Shown piece after piece: positions 21,282-30,618 of a stretch of DNA of 64,000 nucleotides. The notes beneath the pieces are model-generated. The model did no database searches. It saw nothing but the letters and a program-made list of their open reading frames with translations, and was not told where the DNA came from. The stretch spans positions 5,084,001 to 5,148,000 of the forward strand of contig NC_022663.1 of the NCBI RefSeq assembly GCF_000157895.3. The letters are read 5' to 3'. The stretch is from Mycobacterium kansasii ATCC 12478 (GTDB lineage: Bacteria > Actinomycetota > Actinomycetes > Mycobacteriales > Mycobacteriaceae). A program made the translations under genes and the position numbers. Every line of letters starts with the position of its first letter. The first letter of the stretch is position 1.

Positions 21282-22256
21282 ATGACGAGCAGTTCGACCG
21301 ACGTCGTGCCCAACCCGCACGCCACCGCCGAACAGGTGGAAGCCGCCCGGCATGACAGCAAGCTCGCCCAGGTCCTCTACCACGACTGGGAAGCCGAGAA
21401 CTACGACGAGAAATGGTCGATTTCCTACGACCAGCGCTGCGTCGAGTACGCCCGGGGACGGTTCGACGCCATCGTGCCCGACGAGGTCCTGAGCGAGCTG
21501 CCGTACGACCGAGCGCTGGAACTGGGCTGCGGCACCGGGTTCTTTCTGCTCAACCTGATCCAGGCGGGGGTCGCCCGGCGCGGGTCGGTCACCGACCTCT
21601 CACCGGGCATGGTCAAGGTCGCCGTCCGTAACGGGCAGTCCCTGGGGCTGGAGATCGACGGCCGGGTGGCAGACGCCGAGGGCATCCCGTACGACGACAA
21701 CACCTTCGACCTGGTGGTCGGGCATGCCGTGCTGCACCACATCCCCGATGTGGAGCTGTCGCTGCGCGAAGTGATCCGAGTATTGAAGCCGGGCGGCCGC
21801 TTCGTGTTCGCGGGCGAGCCGACCACCGTCGGCAACGGATACGCCCGTGCCCTGTCCACTCTGACCTGGCGCGTCGCGACCAACGTCACCAGGTTGCCCG
21901 GGCTGGGCAGCTGGCGACGTCCACAGGCCGAGCTCGACGAATCCTCACGCGCCGCGGCGCTGGAGGCCATCGTCGACCTGCACACGTTCACCCCGGCCGA
22001 CCTCGAGCGGATGGCCAGCGGCGCCGGCGCGGTAGAGGTCCAGACCGTTAGCGAGGAGTTCACCGCCGCCATGTTCGGCTGGCCGGTCCGGACGTTCGAG
22101 GCCTCGCTGCCGCCCGGCCGACTGGGCTGGGGCTGGGCGAAGTTCGCATTCACCGGTTGGAAGACGCTGAGCTGGGTGGACGCCAACGTGTGGCGGCACC
22201 TGGCGCCGAAGGGCTGGTTCTACAACGTGATGGTCACCGGGGTCAAGCCGTCCTGA
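21282..22256 (+). CDS. SAM-dependent methyltransferase
   Basis: Class I methyltransferase of 324 residues, counterpart of Rv3038c. The SAM-binding motif I is ALELGCGTGFFLLNL near residue 80; motif II/III residues include VTDLSPGMVKVA and the DLVVGHAVLHHIPD segment, followed by VLKPGGRFVFAGEPT. Such proteins methylate small molecules, quinones or lipids; the substrate is not evident. The ATG is 11 bases after the echA17-like stop, so it is probably in the same operon. The next gene begins around its end. Confidence 0.92.
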   Translation: MTSSSTDVVPNPHATAEQVEAARHDSKLAQVLYHDWEAENYDEKWSISYDQRCVEYARGRFDAIVPDEVLSELPYDRALELGCGTGFFLLNLIQAGVARRGSVTDLSPGMVKVAVRNGQSLGLEIDGRVADAEGIPYDDNTFDLVVGHAVLHHIPDVELSLREVIRVLKPGGRFVFAGEPTTVGNGYARALSTLTWRVATNVTRLPGLGSWRRPQAELDESSRAAALEAIVDLHTFTPADLERMASGAGAVEVQTVSEEFTAAMFGWPVRTFEASLPPGRLGWGWAKFAFTGWKTLSWVDANVWRHLAPKGWFYNVMVTGVKPS

Positions 22257-23437
22257 GCGGCCTCGCGTTCAGCGCGGACGACGTCGAATACCTCCGCTCG
22301 GACGCGGGTGCTGCTGCGTTGGCCGCGGTCACCGACTTCGAGTTGAGCGACGCGACGCGGGTCGCCGACATTGCCGCGGTGCGCGCGCGGTTCGGCAGCC
22401 AGGCGCCCATCCTGGTCGAGACCACGCTGTTACGGCGGCGCGCTACGGACAAACTGGCCGATCTGGGCGACGTCTCGAATTGGCTGTTCACGGATGAGGC
22501 GCTGCAGCAGGCCACGGTCGCGGCGGTGGCGCTGCATCGAGCCCGGCGGCTGGCCGGTCGGGTGGTGCACGACGCGACGTGTTCCGTCGGCACCGAGCTG
22601 GCCGCGCTGCGCCGAACGTCGGCACGGGCGGTGGGCAGCGACATCGACTCCGTCCGGTTGGCGATGGCGCGCCACAACCTGGGACCCGATGCCGACCTGT
22701 GTCGCGCCGACGCCCTGCACCCCGTGACCCGGGATGCCGTCGTCGTCGTCGACCCGGCGCGTCGCCGGGGTGGGCGGCGGCGCCTGCGCCCAGCCGACTA
22801 TCAACCGCCGCTGGGCCCGTTGCTGACGACCTACCGTGGCCGTGAGCTCGTCGTAAAGTGCGCTCCCGGAATCGATTTCGAGCAGGTAAGCCGGCTCGGC
22901 TTCGAGGGCGAAGTCGAAGTGACGGCATACCGTGGCTCGGTTCGGGAGGCGTGCCTGTGGTCGGCCGGATTGGCCGAACCGGGGGTGCGCCGGCGGGCCA
23001 GCATCCTCGACAGCGGCGAACAGATCACCGATACCGGGCCCGACGACTGCGGGGTGCGGCGCGCCGGGCGGTGGATCATCGATCCCGACGGGGCCGTCGT
23101 CCGGGCCGGCCTGGTCCGCCACTACGGCGCCCGGCACGGGCTGTGGCAGCTCGATCCCGAAATTGCCTACCTGTCCGGTGACCGGCTGCCCGCGGGGGTG
23201 CGCGGTTTCGAGGTGCTTGAGCAGCTGGCGTTCGACGAGCGCCGGTTGCGCCAGGCACTGACTGCGCTGGATTGCGGGGCGCTGGAGATCCTGGTCCGCG
23301 GCGTGCAGGTGGATCCCGACGCGCTGCGGCGACGGCTGCGGTTGCGTGGCAGCCGACCACTGTCGGTGGTCATCGCCCGGATCGGTTCGGCGGCTGCCGG
23401 CCGCGGGACCGCCTTCGTATGCTGCCCGTCCCGGTAG
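22157..23437 (+). CDS. THUMP-like domain class I SAM-dependent methyltransferase
   Basis: Protein resembling Rv3037c, with a Rossmann methyltransferase domain (CSVGTELAALRRTSARAVG as SAM-binding region, VVVVDPARRRGGRRR as the catalytic-type loop) and a C-terminal THUMP-like domain. RNA modification is the usual guess for this family. The start is uncertain. The leftmost start, TTG 22157, would overlap the previous gene by 100 bases; the conserved-looking protein begins near 22253 (LSGLAFSADDVEYL), where no ATG, GTG or TTG lies in frame. A CTG at 22253 or a later TTG are alternatives. Confidence 0.8.
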   Translation: MEDAELGGRQRVAAPGAEGLVLQRDGHRGQAVLSGLAFSADDVEYLRSDAGAAALAAVTDFELSDATRVADIAAVRARFGSQAPILVETTLLRRRATDKLADLGDVSNWLFTDEALQQATVAAVALHRARRLAGRVVHDATCSVGTELAALRRTSARAVGSDIDSVRLAMARHNLGPDADLCRADALHPVTRDAVVVVDPARRRGGRRRLRPADYQPPLGPLLTTYRGRELVVKCAPGIDFEQVSRLGFEGEVEVTAYRGSVREACLWSAGLAEPGVRRRASILDSGEQITDTGPDDCGVRRAGRWIIDPDGAVVRAGLVRHYGARHGLWQLDPEIAYLSGDRLPAGVRGFEVLEQLAFDERRLRQALTALDCGALEILVRGVQVDPDALRRRLRLRGSRPLSVVIARIGSAAAGRGTAFVCCPSR

Positions 23438-23508
23438 TGGCCGGGTACGCTGGCGGCGATCACCCTTGGCGGCGCCACTGCCCGAAGGTCTGCGAGGAAT
23501 ATTCGACA

Positions 23509-24192
23509 ATGCGTCATCTGATAGCGGCCGCAGTGCTGGCTGCTGCGGTCCTGTTGGCTTGCCCGGCGGGCGCCGCGCCGCCGTCCTGTGCCAGCCTCGG
23601 CGGTTCGGTCGAGGCAGCGCAGATGTGCCACATCCATGCGACCGGCTCCAGCTACACACTGGACATGACCTACCCCGTCGACTACCCCGACCAGCAGGCA
23701 CTGACCGACTACATCACGCAGAACCGCGACGGATTCGTCAACGTGGCGCAAGGGTCGCCACGACGCGACCGGCCGTACCAGATGGACGCCACCGCCGAAC
23801 AACACAGCGCCGGCCAGCCACCACACAACACCCGCAGCGTAGTGCTCAAGTTCTTCCAGGATCTCGGTGGCGCACATCCGTTCACCTGGTACAAGGCCTT
23901 CAACTACAACCTCGGGACCAAACAACCCATCACCTTCGACGCGCTGTTTGCGCCCGGCACCACGCCGCTGGACGCGATCTTTCCGATCGTGCAACGAGAC
24001 CTGGAACACCAGACCGGCCTCGGAGTGGTGATACTGCCCTCCAACGGGCTCGATCCGAGCCACTACCAGAACTTCGCCATCACCGACGACGACTTGATTT
24101 TCTACTTCGCCCAGGGCGAGCTGCTGCCGTCGTATGCCGGAGCAACTCAAGTCCAGGTGCCGCGCAACGCTATCCCGCCGTTGGCCATCTAA
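23509..24192 (+). CDS. Secreted protein, MPT64/RsiV (DUF3298) type
   Basis: Exported protein of 227 residues, counterpart of Rv3036c (TB22.2). A Sec signal peptide covers about residues 1-23 (hydrophobic run LIAAAVLAAAVLLACPAGA, cleavage near AA-PPS). The mature part has the DUF3298/RsiV-like core PFTWYKAFNYNLGT and the downstream ITDDDLIFYFAQGELLP found in MPT64 relatives. Weak esterase activity has been reported for the M. tuberculosis protein, but I see no classical GxSxG here. GAGGAAT lies upstream of the ATG. The convergent membrane-protein gene ends four bases after it. Confidence 0.9.
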   Translation: MRHLIAAAVLAAAVLLACPAGAAPPSCASLGGSVEAAQMCHIHATGSSYTLDMTYPVDYPDQQALTDYITQNRDGFVNVAQGSPRRDRPYQMDATAEQHSAGQPPHNTRSVVLKFFQDLGGAHPFTWYKAFNYNLGTKQPITFDALFAPGTTPLDAIFPIVQRDLEHQTGLGVVILPSNGLDPSHYQNFAITDDDLIFYFAQGELLPSYAGATQVQVPRNAIPPLAI

Positions 24193-24195
24193 GCC

Positions 24196-24582
24196 TTACA
24201 CCGGGCCGGCCAGCGATTCCATGGCTGCCGCGGCACCGCCTAACGCCAGCTGCGCCACGCACCCGATGATCGGTACGAAGAAGGCCACTGTGCGCCGCGC
24301 GAGACGTGACACGGTGACCACGAGGTCGGCGACGAAGATCGCGATGCCGGCCCACAAGCCCAACCTGATGGCGCGGTCGACCCAGGCCGGATCACCACAC
24401 GGCTGCCCACCGCACGGGTCGGTGCCCATCACGAGTATGCCCAGCACCAGCATCGTCGCCACGAACAGCAGCGCGTGCACCCCCAGCAGCAGGATCGCGA
24501 CGGTGACATCCAGCGCTCGGTGGGCGGGGCTGCGGCGGCTGGACACAGCCGCGGTCGCCGTGGCCGCATCATCGGTAGACAT
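24196..24582 (-). CDS. Small membrane protein of unknown function
   Basis: Protein of 128 residues with three predicted membrane helices: about residues 24-52 (VAILLLGVHALLFVATMLV), 68-92 (IRLGLWAGIAIFVADLVVTV) and 97-120. A short outside loop holds two cysteines, PCGGQPCGDP, that could form a disulfide. I do not recognise the family; it looks like a conserved actinobacterial membrane protein. It lies 16 bases after the PQQ-like lipoprotein gene on the same strand and is probably co-transcribed with it. I do not recall it in M. tuberculosis between Rv3036c and Rv3035. Confidence 0.75.
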   Translation of the reverse strand: MSTDDAATATAAVSSRRSPAHRALDVTVAILLLGVHALLFVATMLVLGILVMGTDPCGGQPCGDPAWVDRAIRLGLWAGIAIFVADLVVTVSRLARRTVAFFVPIIGCVAQLALGGAAAAMESLAGPV

Positions 24583-24598
24583 CGACTAAGTATGGCCG

Positions 24599-25891
24599 CT
24601 AAGCCGGCGCGAAGCTGTAGACCTGGCCGTCGCTGGTGGCGGTTACCACCCGGCGGTCATACCCGATCGACACCCCGACCGGATATCCGGTGGCCGCCGG
24701 CAGTGGATAGCTGTTGATCGTATGACCGTTGGCCGGATTGAAAACCAGCAACGACAAACCCGGCCCGCCGTCGTGCGGCGGACCCGCAACCACCGTGTAG
24801 CCGACCTCGCCCCCGCCCAGGCTGGACGTCGACAACGGCATGACGTCGTCGCGTCGCCAGGCCTGGTCGGCATGGTCGCCGGCGTCGTGGAAGGCCACCA
24901 GCTGGGCGTCGGGACCACCGCCGGACACGATCAGGCCATCCGGGGTGACCGTGGGCGGAGTTTGCGCCAGAAATCCCAGCGGCACCGACCATTTGACCTT
25001 GCCATCGGCGGCGTGCAGGGCCCACAGTTGTTGGTCGCGGCCGTTGACGTAGACCGTCGTTCCGTCGGCGGACAGCACCGGACTGGCGAGCACCCCGTCT
25101 TTGACGGCGTCACTGGCCCATTCACGGACCAACTGTTGGTCTCGCAATTTCAGGCCCACCAGCCCCGCCCCCGGCGCCCCCGGCTGCCAGACACCAAGCA
25201 CTACCGTCCCGTTGACCGCTGAGAAAGCCGGGGCGTCTGCCACCGGACAACCCATCCGTGCCGGCGCGCAGTCGGCCAATCCGCGCATCGGATCGGCCGG
25301 ATCGACGCCGTCGACCAGATCCACCGGGCTGCCGACCACCCTGCCGCGGTGCGTATCGAAAACCAACACCTGCCCGAGGTGGGTTGCGACGAGCAGGTGG
25401 CCGTGCCCGACGAATCGCGGAGTGGTCGGCATCCCGATCACGGGTTGGCGCCAGCGTGTCCACTGGGTGACGGGAAAGGCCACCATCGCTCCGGGCTGTC
25501 CGACGTAGAGGTTGTCGAAGCCGTCCAGTAAGGGGCCGGCGAAGCCGCCACCCTGCACCAGCCGGACACACCAGCGCTGGCGGCCGTTGTTGTTGTTCTC
25601 CCACTCCATCAGCGAACAACCGGCCGGGGTCTGCGCGTTGATCGCCAGGTAGCCGCGGGCACTCAGCGCCGGCCCGGCCGCCAGGCTGCCCTTGACCGAA
25701 CGCGTCCACGCCAGCTTGAGCTGGCTGGCGCCGCTCGTGGCGGTGTAGCTGCTGTTGGCGGCATCGCCGTATTGCGCGGGCCAGCCCAGTGCCGGCGCGG
25801 CGTCGACCCAGGAATCCGTGTTGCCGCAACCGTCGAGTGTGATCGTGAGTACGGCAGCGCACATGGCGGTCAGCAGACGTCGCGCAAGCAC
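24599..25891 (-). CDS. PQQ-like beta-propeller lipoprotein
   Basis: Predicted surface lipoprotein resembling Rv3035, with WD/PQQ-like beta-propeller repeats (for example DGTTVYVNGRDQQLWALHAADGKVKW and its weaker relatives along the chain, bases about 24970-25050). The N-terminus LARRLLTAMCAAVLTITLDG ends at a lipobox cysteine (LDGC). I use GTG 25891 because it places this signal peptide at the start, giving 430 residues; an ATG at 25864 would give a shorter signal. The frame stays open far upstream, which I regard as accidental. Such propellers often act in protein-protein or cell-wall assembly roles; the function is unknown. Confidence 0.82.
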   Translation of the reverse strand: MLARRLLTAMCAAVLTITLDGCGNTDSWVDAAPALGWPAQYGDAANSSYTATSGASQLKLAWTRSVKGSLAAGPALSARGYLAINAQTPAGCSLMEWENNNNGRQRWCVRLVQGGGFAGPLLDGFDNLYVGQPGAMVAFPVTQWTRWRQPVIGMPTTPRFVGHGHLLVATHLGQVLVFDTHRGRVVGSPVDLVDGVDPADPMRGLADCAPARMGCPVADAPAFSAVNGTVVLGVWQPGAPGAGLVGLKLRDQQLVREWASDAVKDGVLASPVLSADGTTVYVNGRDQQLWALHAADGKVKWSVPLGFLAQTPPTVTPDGLIVSGGGPDAQLVAFHDAGDHADQAWRRDDVMPLSTSSLGGGEVGYTVVAGPPHDGGPGLSLLVFNPANGHTINSYPLPAATGYPVGVSIGYDRRVVTATSDGQVYSFAPA

Positions 25892-26080
25892 CTCGACCTT
25901 TCGCAGTCCTTTCGCAGGGTTCCCCAATCCTTCCGCAACGTCGGTCGCCGGCAAGCGAGTCGGGCCCTTCGGCACAGCAGCCATCGGGTACAGGTGAGGG
26001 TAACGCGTGGCGGCACGCGGGTGCCTGACCCCCACGGGACGCTGTGCGTCCCGAGAAGGAATCAGGCTAGGCTTCCCGCC

Positions 26081-26818
26081 ATGACGACCATGTGGGGTGC
26101 GCCGCTGCATCGCCGCTGGCGTGGTGCGCAACTGCGAGACCCGCGCCAGGCCAGGTTCCTCACGCTGGCATCGCTGAAATGGGTAATAGCCAACCGTGCC
26201 TATACCCCGTGGTACCTGGTGCGCTACTGGCGGCTGCTGAAGTTCAAGCTGGCCAACCCGCACATCATCACCCGGGGCATGGTGTTCCTCGGTAAGGGTG
26301 TGGAGATTCATGCGACGCCGGAGCTGGCCCAACTGGAGATCGGCCGCTGGGTGCACATCGGGGACAAGAACACCATCCGCGCCCACGAGGGCTCCCTGCG
26401 TTTCGGCGACAAGGTGGTTCTCGGCCGGGACAACGTCATCAACTGCTATCTCGACATCGAGATCGGGGCGTCGGTGCTGATGGCGGACTGGTGCTACATC
26501 TGTGATTTCGACCACCGCATGGACGACATCACGGTCCCGATCAAGGACCAGGGCATCGTGAAGTCGCCGGTCCGCATCGGGCCCGACACCTGGGTCGGTG
26601 TGAAGGTGACGGTGTTGCGGGGCACTTCGATCGGGCGCGGCTGTGTGCTGGGATCGCACGCCGTGGTTCGCGGCGTCGTCCCCGACTATTCGATCGCCGT
26701 CGGCGCTCCGGCCAAGGTGGTCAAGAATCGGCAGGTGGCCTGGGATGCGTCGGCCGCTCAGCGGGCAGAACTGGCCGCTGCCCTGGCCGACATCGAGCGG
26801 AAGAAGGCGGCCCGCTGA
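26081..26818 (+). CDS. Hexapeptide-repeat acyltransferase
   Basis: Left-handed beta-helix transferase of 245 residues, counterpart of Rv3034c. Hexapeptide repeats run from about residue 70 to 220 (LEIGRWVHIGDKNTI, LRFGDKVVLGRDNVI, VRIGPDTWVGVKVTVLRG, IGRGCVLGSHAVVRG), ending with the typical IAVGAPAKVVK. This matches O-acetyltransferases of the NodL/WcaF group, which acetylate sugars using acetyl-CoA. The acceptor is unknown; a cell-envelope glycan is a reasonable guess. ATG 26081 is preferred over upstream in-frame codons because the conserved protein begins there. Divergent from the lipoprotein gene with about 190 bases between. Confidence 0.87.
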   Translation: MTTMWGAPLHRRWRGAQLRDPRQARFLTLASLKWVIANRAYTPWYLVRYWRLLKFKLANPHIITRGMVFLGKGVEIHATPELAQLEIGRWVHIGDKNTIRAHEGSLRFGDKVVLGRDNVINCYLDIEIGASVLMADWCYICDFDHRMDDITVPIKDQGIVKSPVRIGPDTWVGVKVTVLRGTSIGRGCVLGSHAVVRGVVPDYSIAVGAPAKVVKNRQVAWDASAAQRAELAAALADIERKKAAR

Positions 26819-27086
26819 GAACCCGTCCGCAAGGCTAGCCAACCAGCGGCGGGCCCCTACCGCAGAGCATCTCAGGCGGACAAGAGCACGATCCCGGATC
26901 GGGTCGGGGCCACCACCGGGTGAGCCGCTTGACGGCGCGTCGGACGCTGACCGGCCCGAGGCTGCTGGACCCCGCCGAGCCGTCCGATGGGCGCCTGCCG
27001 TGCGGTAAGTACCTGGTGGTCATGCTCGGCTGGTGGCTTCGGTCGACATGATCGTCGGATGCGACGTGTGCCAAGTCTCGCCCGCG

Positions 27087-28017
27087 TTACACGTCGAATA
27101 GCGACGTCGCGAGTTCTGGCTCGGGCAGGACCTGGATGAAGTATTCGACGCCGAACATCTCTCGCAGGATGCGGTCGGGGAACATCGTCGGGTCGATCGG
27201 GTATTGCGAGCGGTGCGCGGCCGTCGCCCTTATCTTGTGGCCAACGAAGTCGCTGATGTCGATACAGGTGGTGACTCTGGGGTCGATCTGATCGCCCGAG
27301 GACAGCGACCGTGTCCGGAGGGGTTGCGTCTGCTCGCCGCGGCCCTCGAAGCCAGTCGGCTCGGCTGCGGAGAACGACAGGCACGTGACGTCGTCGAGGG
27401 CGACGACGTGGGCCACGGGAGAACACCGAAAGCGCCCTGACGAATTCGGCGGTCCCCTTGAAGCGGGAATTCAGTTCGACCACCCACGCAGCGAGACGGT
27501 CGCGCAACAGCATCCGGTTCTGGGGCATGTGACAGTGAAACAGACGAATCGATGCATCGGATCGCCGCGCATGGCAGGCCCTGGTGACGACGGCTCCCAC
27601 GGCGATGTGGTCGGGATGGCCGCTGAAGCCGTCGGGACCAAAGGTCACGACGACGTCGGGCTCGATCTCGTTGATCAGGTCGATAGCGAGCCCCGCAAGG
27701 ACGTCGGCGTCGAGTGCGTGGAGCCCGCCATCGGGGTAGTCGAAGCACCTTGTCTCGTGCAGCCCCAACTCCTGGCCGGCGGCTCGCAATTCGCTCTTCC
27801 GAACGGCCATGAGGTTTGTCCTCGTCGCGACGCTCGCATCCCTGATCTGGCCCGCGCCACCCCTGGTCATCGAGACCACCCTGACATCGGCACCAGCGCT
27901 CGCGTACTTGGCGAGGGTCCCTCCGGCACACAGTGTTTCGTCATCGGGGCGAGTGAAGATCCCCAGCACCCGCCGCCCCCGGAGATGTTCAGACCTCAAG
28001 GTGCTGTGGTGCGCCAT
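27087..28017 (-). pseudogene. PIG-L (LmbE-like) deacetylase, frameshifted
   Basis: The first 200 or so residues form a PIG-L/LmbE deacetylase start: LGIFTRPDDETLCAGGTLA, then GPDGFSGHPDHIAVGAVV. The reading frame shifts near 27418: coding sense continues in another frame as VAHVVALDDVTCLSFSAAEP and so on to the stop at 27087, which looks like the normal family C-terminus. The first metal-binding motif is also altered: the family HPDDE reads RPDDE, losing a zinc-ligand histidine through CGC in place of CAC. Two independent defects suggest a decayed gene rather than only a sequencing error. Family members deacetylate N-acetylglucosamine conjugates, as MshB does in mycothiol synthesis. Confidence 0.78.
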
Positions 28018-28148
28018 GTGGAACCACCCATCGATACTCCTAGGTCTGCTGGCAGTGTGATTAGCTTCCGCCGGCGGGTGGTCGCGGGTCGCGGAGCCCG
28101 GGTGATTCAGCGCTCCGGAAACCCTGACTGTGCCGTGACCAAGCCGAC

Positions 28149-28694
28149 CTATTCGGGGTGGTCGTCGACCTTGAAGTCGAAGTTGACATCGCCGGCGTCG
28201 ACGCTGGTGACGGTCACGTTGACGCCGTACTTGTCGCTGCCGTCGGTGAGTTGGCAACGAAGTGTGGCGCCCTCTACCCCCTTCAGGTTGTCGGGGCAGG
28301 TCACCGAATCAGGCCGTCGGCCCACCTGCTGGGTCAGCTTGTTGCTGATGATGGAGGCGACCTGGTTCTTGTCGACTGTCTCCACCATGTCGAACTTGAC
28401 GTCCTTGCCTTCGACACTGGTCACGGTGACGTTGACGTTGTAGGTCGAGTCTTTGACTTTCATCTCGCAGTTGAGCTGCGCGCCTACCTTTGCCGGCAGG
28501 TCGGCCGGGCAGGTCACGGATTCGGGCTTGTTGCCGGCGGCGTCGGTCATCTTGGCTCTGATCTGGTTGGCGACCTCGCTCTTGCTCACCGAATGCGACG
28601 ACGATCCGATCGAACATGAGCAGGCTCCGGCGCTGGCCATCAGCCCCAAGGCAGCGCCTGAGATCAGCAACGCGCGAACGATCGAGTAAGCCAT
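28149..28694 (-). CDS. Lipoprotein with two DUF4333 domains
   Basis: Exported protein of 181 residues, counterpart of Rv3033. An N-terminal hydrophobic segment (IVRALLISGAALGLMASAG) ends at cysteines ACSC that can serve as a lipobox. Two tandem DUF4333 repeats follow (about residues 40-110 and 110-181). Each has a cysteine pair (VTCPADLPAKVG...LNCEMK; VTCPDNLKGVEG...LRCQLT), likely disulfide-bonded, and similar ends (NVNVTVTSVEG; GVNVTVTSVDA). I chose ATG 28694 because GGGAGGCGAT precedes it; a longer open frame exists upstream. No enzymatic role is known. Confidence 0.9.
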   Translation of the reverse strand: MAYSIVRALLISGAALGLMASAGACSCSIGSSSHSVSKSEVANQIRAKMTDAAGNKPESVTCPADLPAKVGAQLNCEMKVKDSTYNVNVTVTSVEGKDVKFDMVETVDKNQVASIISNKLTQQVGRRPDSVTCPDNLKGVEGATLRCQLTDGSDKYGVNVTVTSVDAGDVNFDFKVDDHPE

Positions 28695-28796
28695 ATCGCC
28701 TCCCTGCTTGGGAACACTGGGACAACTGTGAATCGGCTGATGATTACATGCCAAACAGCTTCTCCGAAAGTGAATCCGGGAATTACCGCGCGCCGG

Positions 28797-30131
28797 TCAG
28801 CGCATGCCACGGTAGCGGCGCAGCGCCTCGGCGCGCTCGGTGCCGTGGTCCACGATCGGCGGCGGATACCCGGACGGGCGTTTGCCTGTCCGGAGGTGGG
28901 CGTCGGTGGCGGCGCTCAGCTCAGGCACCCAGCGGCGAATGTAATCGCCTGAGGGATCGAACTTCTGGCCCTGCGTGGTCGGGTTGAACACCCGGAAATA
29001 CGGCGCGGCGTCAGTTCCGCATCCCGCGCACCACTGCCACCCGTGCTGGTTGCTGGCCACGTCGCCGTCGGTGAGCTGATCCAGGAACCAGGCCGCCCCC
29101 CACTGCCAGGGCAGATGCAGGTCCTTGACCAAGAACGATGCCGCTATCATCCGAACCCGGTTGTGCATGAACCCGGTCTGGCGAAGTTGGCGCATCCCCG
29201 CGTCGATCAGTGGAAACCCGGTTTCGCCGGCCTTCCAGGCCTCGAAGAGGTGTTCCGCCCGGCTTCCCGTATCGGTCCGGATGCGGTCGTAGTCGCTGTT
29301 CCAGTTGCGCCAGGCGCTGGCCGGGTGGTCGTACAGAACCGCGGCATAAAAGTCGCGAAAAGCCAGCTCGCGCAGGTAACTCCGGGCACCGGCACCGCTG
29401 AAGTCCAGGGCGGCGACCATGGTCCGGGGGTGAATGGTGCCGAACCTCAGGTGCGCCGACATCCGGCTGGTGCCGTCGAGGTCAGGCCGGTCGCGATCCT
29501 GGGCGTAGCGTTCCAGTCCGTCGTCGACGAAGGCTCCCCATTCCCGAAGAGCCGCGGCCTCGCCCGCAGCCAAATCAAGCGGCACACCGGGGTCGGGGAT
29601 TTCGCAGTGTTCGACGGGCACCTGGGCCGGATCCAGCCAGCGCGCGCAGTCGCGGCCGGTACGCGCCGGCGACGGCCAACCCAGCTCGCTCCACCGGCGG
29701 AAGAACGGGGTGAATACCCGATATGGGGTCCCGTCGTCTTTGGCGACGCGTCCGGGTGACAGCAGATACGACGATCCGGTCGCCACCAACGGAACCGAGC
29801 CCAGCGCCGCGCGGACCCGCTCGTCGCGGCGCCGGCCGAATGGTGCGAAATCCTCGGAGATATGTACCGTCGAGGCCTCGATTTCCTTGGCAATTCTGGC
29901 AATTCGTTCTTCGGGCCGCCCGCGGGTCACCAGCAGCCGGCCGCCCAGATCGGAGCGCAGTTGCCGCAGCGAATCGCCCAAATACTGGAGGCGGCGCCGG
30001 CCGGACGAAGCCTCCAGCCGCGGATCGAGAACAAAGCAGGCGAGCACCTCATCGTCGGCGGCGGCAGCGGCCAGCGCCGGATGGTCGCGCAACCGCAGGT
30101 CGCGACGAAACCACAAGAGCGCCCGCGCCAT
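28797..30131 (-). CDS. phrB: Deoxyribodipyrimidine photolyase
   Basis: Class I cyclobutane pyrimidine dimer photolyase of 444 residues. It binds FAD and uses blue light to split UV-induced thymine dimers. The N-terminal photolyase domain starts LLWFRRDLRLRDHPAL. The C-terminal FAD domain holds RFGTIHPRTM, WRNWNSDYDRIR, TGFPLIDAGMRQL, FMHNRVRMI, and WQWCAGCGTDAAPYFRVFNP followed by FDPSGDYIRRWVPEL. All major FAD and DNA-contact segments appear intact. ATG 30131 lies eight bases from the tspO stop, so it is the third gene of an MMPL-TspO-photolyase operon. I do not recall a photolyase gene in M. tuberculosis. Confidence 0.95.
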   Translation of the reverse strand: MARALLWFRRDLRLRDHPALAAAAADDEVLACFVLDPRLEASSGRRRLQYLGDSLRQLRSDLGGRLLVTRGRPEERIARIAKEIEASTVHISEDFAPFGRRRDERVRAALGSVPLVATGSSYLLSPGRVAKDDGTPYRVFTPFFRRWSELGWPSPARTGRDCARWLDPAQVPVEHCEIPDPGVPLDLAAGEAAALREWGAFVDDGLERYAQDRDRPDLDGTSRMSAHLRFGTIHPRTMVAALDFSGAGARSYLRELAFRDFYAAVLYDHPASAWRNWNSDYDRIRTDTGSRAEHLFEAWKAGETGFPLIDAGMRQLRQTGFMHNRVRMIAASFLVKDLHLPWQWGAAWFLDQLTDGDVASNQHGWQWCAGCGTDAAPYFRVFNPTTQGQKFDPSGDYIRRWVPELSAATDAHLRTGKRPSGYPPPIVDHGTERAEALRRYRGMR

Positions 30132-30138
30132 CGGGCGG

Positions 30139-30618
30139 TCAGCGGTTGAGCCGCCAGATGTGGGTGGCCAGTGCGGTGGCGAACGCGGTCCACACCGCGT
30201 AGGGAAGCATCGCCAGTCCGGCGCGCCGATCGGCTTGGGCGGTCCGGCGCACCAGGTCGGCGCTGCTGGTTGCCAAGACCGCGGCGCCCAGCGCGGACGC
30301 GCCGAGTTTGTGGAACCGGAAGAACAGCCAACTCCATGCGCCGTTGAGCACCAGGTTGACGCCCAGCGCGGCCGCGTAGCGGCGTGCCTTGTCGTGGTGT
30401 CCGGCTGCGCGCAACCGGTCGAGCGCCACCGCGGAGCTGGTGGCGATGTCGCCATAGAGGGTGGTCCAGACCATCGGGAAGGCGATGCTTGGCGGCTGGT
30501 ACGCGGGCTTGCGAAGCCGCGCGTACCACCCGGCGGTGGATCCCGGGCTGGCGATGCTTCCGGCACCCGCCGCCACAGTGACGGCCAGCCCGGTAGCGGC
30601 CAGTGTCGACTTATTCAT
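30139..30618 (-). CDS. tspO: TspO/MBR family membrane protein
   Basis: Translocator-protein family member of 159 residues with five predicted membrane helices. The signature loop KPAYQPPSIAFPMVWTTLYG is present after the first helix, with WSWLFFRFHKLG further on. Bacterial TspO proteins bind porphyrins and link light or oxygen to tetrapyrrole or carotenoid metabolism; in Rhodobacter TspO affects pigment genes. ATG 30618 is preceded by GGAGGATTGG and lies inside the end of the MMPL gene, overlapping it by eight bases, so it is translationally coupled. Photolyase follows. Confidence 0.92.
   Translation of the reverse strand: MNKSTLAATGLAVTVAAGAGSIASPGSTAGWYARLRKPAYQPPSIAFPMVWTTLYGDIATSSAVALDRLRAAGHHDKARRYAAALGVNLVLNGAWSWLFFRFHKLGASALGAAVLATSSADLVRRTAQADRRAGLAMLPYAVWTAFATALATHIWRLNR

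Noticed and set aside
25892..26842. Upstream in-frame extension of the PQQ-like lipoprotein
   Set aside because: It would bury the signal peptide in the middle of the protein and overlap the divergent acyltransferase gene.
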